DNA of 15,266 nt from the NCBI GenBank assembly GCA_026770615.1, contig MU632033.1, forward strand, positions 11,427 to 26,692, given 5' to 3'. The stretch comes from Pavlovales sp. CCMP2436. Its lineage: Eukaryota; Haptophyta; Pavlovophyceae; Pavlovales. Numbering within the stretch: the stretch's first letter is position 1; every line of letters begins with the position of its first letter. Under the pieces are notes generated by a model. The model saw only the letters and a list, made by a program, of their open reading frames with translations, had not been told where the DNA came from and ran no database searches. This document shows positions 7,440-14,260 of the stretch, piece after piece. The position numbers were made by a program, and so were the translations under genes.

Positions 7440-7455
7440 TATGTTTGATTAACAT
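7429..7455. repeat. 27-bp direct repeat, copy 1 (promoter and start of the CaaX gene)
   Basis: This copy covers the first codons, ATG and proximal upstream sequence of the leftward 111-aa gene. It is identical to 7506-7532, 77 bp away, suggesting a local duplication of the gene's 5' end. Confidence 0.9.
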
Positions 7456-7476
7456 GGTTCATTAACACCATGTTAA
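7449..7476. repeat. Inverted repeat, 10-bp arms with 8-bp loop
   Basis: Perfect arms ttaacatggt (7449-7458) and accatgttaa (7467-7476) flank an 8-bp spacer. It lies just upstream of the leftward CaaX gene, within AT-rich sequence. It may be an operator-like palindrome or part of a promoter or transcript terminator between two leftward genes. Confidence 0.7.
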
Positions 7477-7505
7477 CTCTTCAAATTTAATAAAAAACAT
7501 GGTGT

Positions 7506-7532
7506 AAATTTTGCATTATGTTTGATTAACAT
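7506..7532. repeat. 27-bp direct repeat, copy 2
   Basis: This is an exact second copy of 7429-7455. In this copy the ATG opens a frame of only about nine codons before a TAA, so it drives no sizeable product. It lies between the 167-aa gene and the CaaX gene and may be a duplicated promoter. Confidence 0.9.
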
Positions 7533-7541
7533 ATTGCGCGT

Positions 7542-8045
7542 TCATTCATGGCCATATTCGTCGCCCGCGGGATCTGTCTCTTCAACCCGATATTCAGGAG
7601 GGTCGTAGTATACTCTGATCGTATTTATAACACGTCTACGTGGCGGCGTGTTTGATGACAAATTTGATGACAAGCGCAATGCTGAGTTTTGCGACGCGCG
7701 CATCTTTTTTTCCGCATATTCTGCTTTTTTGAGAGCGATAAATAGCTTCACCAGCGGAGGGGTAGTGCAGTACTCGATAACCACGTCGAGCTCGGTGTGG
7801 ATAACAACCATTTTGTACTCGGTTGCTCGGTAATGGAGACCCGCATCGGTGTTCGTGTCCGGGCACAGGAGGGTCCCGGTTACTGTGTGCTGGTTTTGCA
7901 TGCGAATCGTGTCGATATTGTACCCACCTCGATCGCGGTCGTCGCGCGGTATATCTGCATTTTCGTTCCAGCGAGCTAGGTGCGGGTTTTCGGCGTGTTT
8001 GTAGTGAAAAGATGCAAATGAGTTCTTGTGATGAAACTCCAGCAT
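7542..8045 (-). CDS. Hypothetical 167-aa protein
   Basis: I do not recognise this protein. It starts at ATG 8043-8045, with an in-frame TAG two codons upstream that fixes the start. The N-terminal third is rich in His, Asn and Asp. The middle contains a strand-rich segment (TEYKMVVIHTELDVVIEYC) followed by a helical Lys-rich part (LIALKKAEYAEKKMRASQ). The C-terminus is Ser/Pro-rich and acidic. There is no signal peptide or membrane span. It is transcribed in the same direction as the polymerase gene upstream and separated from it by the palindrome at 8084-8145. A replication or early accessory role is only suggested by position. Confidence 0.55.
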   Translation of the reverse strand: MLEFHHKNSFASFHYKHAENPHLARWNENADIPRDDRDRGGYNIDTIRMQNQHTVTGTLLCPDTNTDAGLHYRATEYKMVVIHTELDVVIEYCTTPPLVKLFIALKKAEYAEKKMRASQNSALRLSSNLSSNTPPRRRVINTIRVYYDPPEYRVEETDPAGDEYGHE

Positions 8046-8083
8046 TTGCTATACCATACCGAGAGATTTTGTTTCGTATGAAA

Positions 8084-8145
8084 AACGCATTGGTCGTTCG
8101 GGATCAGTGTGGATATCTACACCGATCCCGAACGACCAATGCGTT
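8084..8145. repeat. 62-bp near-perfect palindrome at the end of the polymerase gene
   Basis: Arms 8084-8105 and 8124-8145 are perfect 22-bp inverted repeats. The interior continues the symmetry with only two mismatched positions (8106/8123 and 8111/8118) to a centre at gatatc, so nearly the whole 62 bp is self-complementary. The stop codon of the TVpol reading frame (8117-8119, minus strand) lies at its centre. As RNA it would form a very stable hairpin at the 3' end of the polymerase message; as DNA it could extrude as a cruciform. It could be a terminator, an origin-like structure, or a fold-back left by a rearrangement. Confidence 0.85.
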
Positions 8146-8341
8146 CTTTCGGAGATGCTACCCATTTCAACTCCGGGCAAAGCTCGCGGGTAGCATCTTC
8201 GAACTTTTTTGTCAATCCTTCAAAACCTTCTCCACCCACCAAGTCGAGTGGAACAAGCAGCCCGTCAAAAATCAGGGCTACGCGCATATCGCTCTCGATG
8301 CTATTCCACGCTAGCATCAGCGCGTGGTATTCCAAGGTCTG
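8117..8341 (-). CDS. TVpol-like polymerase, C-terminal part (after an in-frame TGA)
   Basis: This piece continues in the same frame as the preceding one after a TGA at 8342-8344. It reads about 74 codons to a TAG inside the palindrome. The segment QTLEYHALMLAWNSIESDM followed by LIFDGLLVP fits the third core motif of the TVpol family, in which a helix precedes a hydrophobic strand ending in D-G (equivalent to the family A motif C). The remaining 40 residues look like the end of the domain. Because motifs A and B lie before the TGA and motif C after it, the stop cuts the catalytic core; the continuation is clearly homologous sequence rather than chance. No superfamily 3 helicase follows, unlike most TVpol proteins of virophages and Polinton-like viruses. 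Confidence 0.6.
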   Translation of the reverse strand, partial: QTLEYHALMLAWNSIESDMRVALIFDGLLVPLDLVGGEGFEGLTKKFEDATRELCPELKWVASPKERIGRSGSV

Positions 8342-10348
8342 TCATGCCCTCGATAAAAGTTGTAATTTACCCTTATTTCCCGCTTTGTTGCAAACTTTGC
8401 GCATCTCGGCCATAAGAGGGGCTTCCCATAGAACGTTTGCGATCACGAGCGATTCATTGCGAAGAGATGTCAAAAATGGGTCTTTACTGTACCCTCCGTG
8501 TATCGATTTGTTGATCATCAATTTTACTTCTTCCATAGATTTGCCTGTTGTTTCACACACCAATTTTCTCACACCTTCGATGTCGTTCGACATTTTTTTG
8601 AGGGTTGGAACGTGGTCATCGAGCCCGTGCCACCTGGCAATAGTCAGCAAGAGACACGGGGCAGCACCTGCCATGTCAACGTCCACGTAGTTGTTACGAG
8701 CTAGCTTTGAGCGAAGGAGTTTTGGGCAGCCCTGGAGAGATGCCGAGCGCCACTTCTTCTCACCGTCCTCACCTTTTAACCACCTACCACCGGGTGCAGA
8801 AGCATAAGCCCTACCGTATTCTGTTATTCCGTCTTTAAGCTTCTTTCTCCAGTAAGTTCGCGAATTGTCTGTGAACTGCTTTACCAGTAAAAGTTCGTCG
8901 GCGGGCGTCTCCGCTGTAATCCAACTGGTATCTATCATCTCGTGAAAGTGGTAATCCCGCTGCTCGTCGTCATCGTAACACTCTTCCTCAACGTCAACGT
9001 AACACTCTTCCTCTTCCTCGTCAACGTAGCACTCTGCCTCTTCCTCGTCGTCGTCATCGCAAAGTAGCTCCATGGACTTAAAGTGCTTTGAACTTGAAAC
9101 GTGGAATTTTGGGATGTACAAGGCATCGATTAAGACCGAACGGACATTACCGCGTTCCTTGAAGACCTCGAGCAGAGCCTCCGGTTCGCTTTCGACTTTC
9201 TTCCAATATTTCTCATCGTATTCACCTAGGAATCGCAGGCTTGTTGGGAGCCAAGCGCCTGCCGCCTTTCCACTCACGACCTCCCTGTAAAACTGCGTCT
9301 CTCCACCAGAGACCAAGATAGTGACCGCGTTTTGTGCGTACACGCGGGTTGGCGGCGGGCGAATCGACTTTTGGACCTGCCTGAAACTCGGTGACAGGTA
9401 ATGACCGTGTGAGAGATACCGTGCGCTATCGTGCGCGAATGACTTGTCGTCGCCCCATTTCAGCGCCCGCTTGTTCATCGTCACCAGCTGCACCGAGTGC
9501 TTCTTTGATTTGAGCATGTTGAACTTTGCGCTTATCCGTGCACCCTTTGAGACGGCCTCAAAGTGGCTCATGTTGAGCTGGCGGGATATGTACTTGGGAA
9601 CACCCTTCAACCGTGTATCGCTGTAGCCGTTTGCAAGCCGGTATGTGTAGCACTTTGCGCTGACTGCCCTAGCTTCCATGATTTCGACGCTGCCGTTCTC
9701 TTCCGCAAAGCATCCAGCCCGCTTTTTGTTGTCCATGCACCTCCGCGAGTCATCTTCTTTGAACCCTGAACGGTCAAACCACACGGGAGCGATCAGCTGT
9801 TTCTTCTCCTCGTACTCGCGCGCCGTCTTGCAACTTACCGAGTAGCTGAAGCAGTCTGTATCCATCGCAGTGAGCTTCATGTTCTCGTGTCCAAACGCCG
9901 GCTGAAGAACCTTGTACCAGAACGAGTACATGATCATCTTGGAGAAGTCGAGGATTGCACACCCCGCCGGAATAGCCTTGTCGGCGAGTATGTTCTTCTG
10001 CTGCATGAACAGACACGCAAAATTTTCGGTGATCGGTAGGACGAGTTGACACCGGCCGGACTCGATGCGGTGTTTAAAAATCTTTGCACGCGATGTGAAA
10101 CATAGACTGCTTCGCCCGAATATCCGCTCGATCAGCTTCCCGTAAAATGAATTCCCAAACAGCTTCCAAAAGTTGCTTTCCCAATCGCTCTTTGATGCAC
10201 GACGCAGGGCCAGCATCTTCTCGATGAACGGACGTAGGTAAGCCGCTTGTTTGAAGCTCACAACCCGGTGACTTTTGTGATTTTGCACCCAAGACTCAGC
10301 CACAGTTTGGCAAGGGTGACGTTGCAGCGATAGTTCAACTTGTTGCAA
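8342..10348 (-). CDS. Family B DNA polymerase palm/thumb half fused to the TVpol-like polymerase N-terminal half
   Basis: This open stretch of 668 codons holds two polymerase regions. The first (about 10290-9400) is the C-terminal half of protein-primed PolB. It contains a finger helix with WKLFGNSFYGK (motif B, near 10140-10170) and AMDTDCFSYS (motif C, D-T-D with Cys instead of the usual Ser, near 9847-9868). The closing KWGDDKS and SHGHY (near 9400-9470) match the usual end of viral PolB. A spacer then leads to a strongly acidic linker (about 8930-9070) with repeated ECYVD units. The second region contains SLQGCPK, then YVDVDMAGAAPCLLL (motif A, near 8645-8697) and MINKSIHGGYSKD (motif B, near 8490-8526), the TVpol signatures. 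The frame is continuous through the junction. It is interrupted at 8342 by TGA. Confidence 0.75.
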   Translation of the reverse strand: MQQVELSLQRHPCQTVAESWVQNHKSHRVVSFKQAAYLRPFIEKMLALRRASKSDWESNFWKLFGNSFYGKLIERIFGRSSLCFTSRAKIFKHRIESGRCQLVLPITENFACLFMQQKNILADKAIPAGCAILDFSKMIMYSFWYKVLQPAFGHENMKLTAMDTDCFSYSVSCKTAREYEEKKQLIAPVWFDRSGFKEDDSRRCMDNKKRAGCFAEENGSVEIMEARAVSAKCYTYRLANGYSDTRLKGVPKYISRQLNMSHFEAVSKGARISAKFNMLKSKKHSVQLVTMNKRALKWGDDKSFAHDSARYLSHGHYLSPSFRQVQKSIRPPPTRVYAQNAVTILVSGGETQFYREVVSGKAAGAWLPTSLRFLGEYDEKYWKKVESEPEALLEVFKERGNVRSVLIDALYIPKFHVSSSKHFKSMELLCDDDDEEEAECYVDEEEEECYVDVEEECYDDDEQRDYHFHEMIDTSWITAETPADELLLVKQFTDNSRTYWRKKLKDGITEYGRAYASAPGGRWLKGEDGEKKWRSASLQGCPKLLRSKLARNNYVDVDMAGAAPCLLLTIARWHGLDDHVPTLKKMSNDIEGVRKLVCETTGKSMEEVKLMINKSIHGGYSKDPFLTSLRNESLVIANVLWEAPLMAEMRKVCNKAGNKGKLQLLSRA
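8977..9057. repeat. Degenerate tandem repeats encoding the acidic linker
   Basis: The plus strand shows repeated gtaacactcttcctc-like units separated by cgtcaac, with shorter cctcgtcgtcgtc runs at the right. On the minus strand they encode repeated E-C-Y-V-D and poly-acidic segments between the PolB and TVpol regions. Repeat slippage here would change linker length without breaking frame when whole codons are gained or lost. Confidence 0.65.
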
Positions 10349-10622
10349 AGGGTCGGCGTTAGCTTTTTGGTTGGGCAGGTGCCACGTAGTGCCTCTTGAT
10401 GCTCTTCGGTCAACCAGTCTCTCGGTATGATTGCGTGTGTGGGCATCGGCGGGAGCTCGTTAAATTTGTCATGCAACTCGTGTGGGATTTCCCAGTCCGC
10501 CTCTATCTGACATCCAATGTCGGTCTGCCAGCGATCGGGTTTGTTGATATCCTCGGGTGTGCTGGGCAGGCCACCCCACTTGCTGTCGCTCGCGTCGAAT
10601 GTGTCGATCTCGGTTGTGTGTA
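10258..10622 (-). CDS. Family B DNA polymerase, middle segment (between two frameshifts)
   Basis: In a third frame, about 110 codons link the two large polymerase pieces. The reading enters near 10617-10626, within an alternating AC tract. It runs through acidic sequence with FDASDSKWGGLPSTPED, then IPHELHDKFNELPPMP and LNYRCNVTLAKLWLSLGCKI, and leaves this frame near 10272-10276. The LNYR-x(n)-L-W-L-S-L-G-C-K-I part matches the region of viral PolB that precedes the finger helix (family pattern y-x-x-H/N-x-x-x-L-x-L-x-x-x-L-G). The next frame then continues with HRVVSFKQ, as the family does. Both junctions are equivalent to loss of one base. No start codon of its own is implied. Confidence 0.65.
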
Positions 10623-13058
10623 GTCGTGGTACCCTCCGTAGGGAAACTTGAGGTGCTGCACTGACACGTAGATCCCCACTGCATCTTGTTTCTCCAAAGC
10701 AATCGTCGGTTTTCTCTCATCGAAACCCTCGCTTCCTGGCCTGTTTTCCGCGAGGGCGTGCTGCTGCTTGCTCATCGCGATTCCGCCTACCTTTGACTCG
10801 TCGAAAACCGTGTACTTGTCGGTTGTGTCGAGCAGTTCAATTCCATCCACACCGGTGAGTTCCTTGGACTCGGGAATCATTTTGAACGCGACCGCTTTCG
10901 CAAGCGTCGGGAGACCGAACGTGTGTACCAGATCGACCTTGAACGCCTTGTACGTCGTCGCGCGCAGGTCCTCCATGATATCGACGAGGCCAGCAACGTC
11001 CACCGCGAGGTACAGATCGTGGAGTTCGCGGTATGTGCGGATGTGCAGCTTCTCCTTCATTTCATTGATGCGCGTCTCAGTTTCGTTTTTGCACGCCAGG
11101 TTTTTCGCGGCAAGATTGGCAGCGATCGTCGAGTCACCCGTCTGCACGTTGTCGTGGCTTGTTGTAACGCTGTACACCTTGCCGAGGGTTGATCGGAAGT
11201 GTTCGGCGTTGATTTCTTCGTCAAGATTTTCAAACCAGTTGTACTCGTATGGGAACACCCCTTTTTGCTTGAGCTGCTCAAATACCTGATCGATCGGTAG
11301 TGACTTCTCATTTGCGTGCTTTTGTGCGACTGCGAGGATTCTCAGCTTTGACTTGTCGGGACACATCTTGATCAGGTCAGCGAGCCCTCCCATCATGAAG
11401 TCCATAGAGTCACGGACGCTGAAGAGCCCGATGTTTAGCGTCTTTAGCTTTTCGGTGTTTTGAGGGATGCCACCGATGCGTATTTTACCAACATCCTCGT
11501 CCTCGTCGTATTCATCATTTTCATCATCTTTGCTTTTACCTTTGCCTTTTTTCTCGTCGCCGGACGATTTAATCTTGTCGACGCAGTGTCTCAACGCGAG
11601 CCATATGTGGTGTGTGTCGTAACCTTGCGAGTTGTGGAAGAAGACCGATATCTGCTTGTCTTTGCGTCGGTGTGTGTTGCAACGCATGCATGCCGCCCCT
11701 AGGAACTCCCCGGTCATGTGTGAGTGGTCGAGGTGCTTGTTGCGACCGTGGAAGTTGTCTTTGTCTCCACATAAATAGCATTCTTTCGCCTGCGTGAAGC
11801 TATCGGGTGTTTCCTGTGTGAATTTCGGGTAGGCGTTGAATATCCTGCGGTACACTGCATTTAATTCGATAAGCTTCTCCAAAAATGCCACGTGCGCATC
11901 TTCACCGAGGTACTGGTACACGTCGTCGGGTGAGCCATCGGTGTGCACGATAACCATGCGGTACGATACGGCCTTTTGCGGTGATCCGGGCATGGCCGTC
12001 GCCTCGAAATCGGCATACGCGACAAACGGAGCTTTCTGATCCAGGTTCTCCCATGGTTTGTCTCTCAATGTGCATGTCTGTTTGATGATTTTTTCGCGAA
12101 CTTGTGGGTCCGTGATTTGCATTGCGCGCTCGTACGGGGTCTGCGTGTCGTCCCACTGGTCCTTGTGGATCACCCGTGTCTGATCGATGCCGTTGCAAAC
12201 TTTGATGTGTGCTTTCATTTTCTCCATTTGACTTGCCGAGTTCTTGTAAAAATACGAGTGGCAGCACGTGCAAAAAGTGCTGTGATCGTCTTTGACGCAA
12301 AGTAGAGCGTCGAGAGATCCTGCGAAGACGTAGTGATTTTTGTAGAGTACCAGCATGATGTGTTTGCGCTTGCGTTGCATTGCCGCTGGGGCGACTCGGA
12401 TGCTGATCACGTCATTACCTTCGCCGAGACCATATATCGACCAAGTGATTCTCAGGTTTGCCTCCTCCCACTTGTCCAAATCGAGGCCTGCGACTGGGAA
12501 TGTTGCACCGTCGGGGATTGTGATTTTGTTGTCTATTTTTTTCAAAACGCTAATGCGCTCTGGGTGATCGAGCTTCTCGTCTTTTGCAAATGATACCAAA
12601 CTCGACCATAGGAGGCATCGAGCGTCTTTGCTTTGCGAATTTATTATTTGCTTTGAGGGTGCGGTAAAGGCCTTTGGCAAAAGAACGTGCGTCCCACCGG
12701 GGTCGTTGAGAGACGTTGGCATTATCGACAGGTCAAGCCCTATACCTTGCGTAAACCATTTCTCCATGTGGTTTGAACCAAAATTAACGGTTATCTTGGT
12801 GAATTGGTCTACGAAATGTTTTCTTATATATTTTATGAAACTGCTCGTTCTTGCCGACTGCTTGATTATCGTTCCAAAATTATGTTTGTTCTCGCTGTGC
12901 ACGCACCATATCTTATCGAGGAAGCCGTCTTCGTCTCCTTCGAATAATTGAAACTCATTTTTATCACAGTTCAGATATTCACCCTGGATTGTTACTAGAT
13001 GCATTATCATCGCCTGCCCCTCCATTTTTTCAGTCTCATTTTGGATCACTTCACCCAT
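10503..13058 (-). CDS. Protein-primed family B DNA polymerase, N-terminal part with endonuclease VII-like domain
   Basis: The gene starts at ATG 13056-13058, overlapping the end of the upstream gene by 13 bp. True homology stops near 10622, where the frame shifts; the last 40 codons of this frame are noise. The first 340 residues are an N-terminal region with several Cys/His residues (about 268-290). YADFEATA (D350, E352) is the proofreading exonuclease motif I. CYLCGDKD (Cys427, Cys430), then HLDHSHMTG and CMRCN (to about residue 460), form an endonuclease VII/HNH-type zinc-bound domain inserted in the exonuclease, as in Polintons and adintoviruses. FFHNSQGYDTHH (about 470-481) is Exo II. 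An acidic Lys/Asp linker and DLYLAVDVAGL (Exo III) follow. DAVGIYVS (D792) is polymerase motif A. Confidence 0.85.
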   Translation of the reverse strand: MGEVIQNETEKMEGQAMIMHLVTIQGEYLNCDKNEFQLFEGDEDGFLDKIWCVHSENKHNFGTIIKQSARTSSFIKYIRKHFVDQFTKITVNFGSNHMEKWFTQGIGLDLSIMPTSLNDPGGTHVLLPKAFTAPSKQIINSQSKDARCLLWSSLVSFAKDEKLDHPERISVLKKIDNKITIPDGATFPVAGLDLDKWEEANLRITWSIYGLGEGNDVISIRVAPAAMQRKRKHIMLVLYKNHYVFAGSLDALLCVKDDHSTFCTCCHSYFYKNSASQMEKMKAHIKVCNGIDQTRVIHKDQWDDTQTPYERAMQITDPQVREKIIKQTCTLRDKPWENLDQKAPFVAYADFEATAMPGSPQKAVSYRMVIVHTDGSPDDVYQYLGEDAHVAFLEKLIELNAVYRRIFNAYPKFTQETPDSFTQAKECYLCGDKDNFHGRNKHLDHSHMTGEFLGAACMRCNTHRRKDKQISVFFHNSQGYDTHHIWLALRHCVDKIKSSGDEKKGKGKSKDDENDEYDEDEDVGKIRIGGIPQNTEKLKTLNIGLFSVRDSMDFMMGGLADLIKMCPDKSKLRILAVAQKHANEKSLPIDQVFEQLKQKGVFPYEYNWFENLDEEINAEHFRSTLGKVYSVTTSHDNVQTGDSTIAANLAAKNLACKNETETRINEMKEKLHIRTYRELHDLYLAVDVAGLVDIMEDLRATTYKAFKVDLVHTFGLPTLAKAVAFKMIPESKELTGVDGIELLDTTDKYTVFDESKVGGIAMSKQQHALAENRPGSEGFDERKPTIALEKQDAVGIYVSVQHLKFPYGGYHDYTQPRSTHSTRATASGVACPAHPRISTNPIAGRPTLDVR

Positions 13059-13822
13059 AATCGCCGCAAAAGCTTACCGTAAATCTTGTTTTCCAGCTTA
13101 AACCGTATCCGCTTTGTTTCAGGTCGAGTCAATGTCGATTCGTCTCTGTTCCTCCCATCGTCTTGTACAAATCGATCCAGCTCATCGCTTGTTTCTTCTA
13201 ATTTGTCCCACTTGTACCGTATCTGTTTGAATCCAGCGAGCGTCGTGATGACCTCCACTCGAGGTTCGATTGTTCTCATCCGCGCGATCTCTTTCCTGAG
13301 CAAAAACTTGATCATTAAGAACTTTGCTATTGTGTCTCCTGCACGACCTTCAACAGCGTCTTTAAAGTCCAGAAGCACCATTTCATCGAGACGATTTGAT
13401 TCGTTCGAGACGCGCTTCTCGAGCTTGTCAAAACCTTTTTGCGTCGAGGGGATAAAACGACCTGTTTTTACCACGTATGCAGCTTTTCTACCGTTGAATT
13501 TGACTGCTGGTGCATCCTGCCCGTAAAGGTAGTACAGATCCTTGAAAATTGCAATGTTCTCACGCTGGGTGTTGCGGTCGACCTTTTTTTGCACTTGAGG
13601 CTGGAATCGAGACGCTCCCGAGACTTTGAAGAATGTCCTGCCGGCACGCGAGGGTACGGACTGGGGAGCTGGTGCGGTCGGCGGGGTTGGCGGGGGCGCT
13701 GGCACGCGGCGGGTGGGGCGGGCCCTGGCGATCATTGCGGCGGCGGCGGCTTGGCTCATGCGGGGCGGGAGCGTCTGACTTTGGATGCGCTCGCGTTCTA
13801 GCATGGTCTGGAAGCTGTCCAT
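13046..13822 (-). CDS. Hypothetical basic protein overlapping the polymerase start; terminal-protein candidate
   Basis: This 258-aa protein starts at ATG 13820-13822 and ends in TGA, 13 bp inside the polymerase gene. Residues about 24-62 are a Pro/Ala-rich, basic, disordered segment (RRVPAPPPTPPTAPAPQ). The remainder is helical and charged with a net positive tail (KLENKIYGKLLRRLWVK). It has several Ser, Thr and Tyr residues that could carry a priming nucleotide, but no recognisable motif. In protein-primed systems such as phage phi29 the terminal protein gene lies immediately before the polymerase gene, and here the overlap implies coupled expression. That makes this the best terminal-protein candidate in the window, by inference from context and charge. 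A DNA-binding or structural core protein is the main alternative. Confidence 0.65.
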   Translation of the reverse strand: MDSFQTMLERERIQSQTLPPRMSQAAAAAMIARARPTRRVPAPPPTPPTAPAPQSVPSRAGRTFFKVSGASRFQPQVQKKVDRNTQRENIAIFKDLYYLYGQDAPAVKFNGRKAAYVVKTGRFIPSTQKGFDKLEKRVSNESNRLDEMVLLDFKDAVEGRAGDTIAKFLMIKFLLRKEIARMRTIEPRVEVITTLAGFKQIRYKWDKLEETSDELDRFVQDDGRNRDESTLTRPETKRIRFKLENKIYGKLLRRLWVK

Positions 13823-13966
13823 CTTGGTATACCCTAGGTTGAGATTTTTATTTCGCCAGAATAACGCGAGCGACCATTTTTGAGATCTAAATCATCCCGA
13901 GGATTTTTGTGATCCTGGATGATCTGAGATGGTCTGGGACGGTCTTGAAAGTTTCACGATGGGTGC

Positions 13967-14260
13967 TCATTCGTAGGCTCTATCGAGCAAATCGAGGGCG
14001 TCTCGTAAATCAATATTCGCGTCGTGGTTTATGCGAAACCGGACCGAGCGCACCCGAGCCTGCGTGCGGTAACACACCCCGCATTTGTTCGTGATCTTGA
14101 TCTCACCGGTCTTCCGCCTGCGGTGGTTAATCTCGTTTGAGGTCTTTTGCTCCCCGCAGCCCGTGCACGTTATCGACGCTATTTCCTCATTGCCGTCGAA
14201 GACGACCCCGATGCGCGGACGAACTTTCATCTCGAAGCGTTTAATAGCGCTCATTGTCAT
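13967..14260 (-). CDS. Small zinc-ribbon protein
   Basis: This 97-aa protein starts at ATG 14258-14260. It contains CTGCGEQK (about residues 33-40) and KCGVCYRTQ (about 59-67), a C-x2-C / C-x2-C pair separated by some 22 residues with RRRKTGEIK between them. This is the pattern of small zinc ribbons often found in viral and phage nuclease-associated or DNA-binding proteins. The N-terminus is basic and the C-terminal 30 residues form an acidic helix (NIDLRDALDLLDRAYE). It is the first gene of the rightmost leftward cluster, 144 bp before the terminal-protein candidate, so it may be an early regulator or replication accessory factor. The role is inferred. Confidence 0.65.
   Translation of the reverse strand: MTMSAIKRFEMKVRPRIGVVFDGNEEIASITCTGCGEQKTSNEINHRRRKTGEIKITNKCGVCYRTQARVRSVRFRINHDANIDLRDALDLLDRAYE

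Noticed and set aside
4226..8344. Stop-codon reassignment (TAA or TGA as sense codons)
   Set aside because: TAA and TGA terminate other intact genes here (for example at 1983, 3836, 6266 and 13046), and internal use is limited to one of each, so single lesions or errors are more likely.
8109..8690. Plus-strand open frame of 193 codons opposite the polymerase
   Set aside because: It is antisense to recognisable TVpol sequence and has Ser/His-rich composition typical of a shadow frame.
10768..11289. Plus-strand open frame of 173 codons opposite PolB
   Set aside because: It is antisense to conserved PolB exonuclease/palm sequence and very Ser/Arg-rich, so it is a shadow.
13086..13526. Plus-strand open frame of 146 codons
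   Set aside because: It lies wholly antisense to the terminal-protein candidate, which has better composition, an ATG start and operon context.
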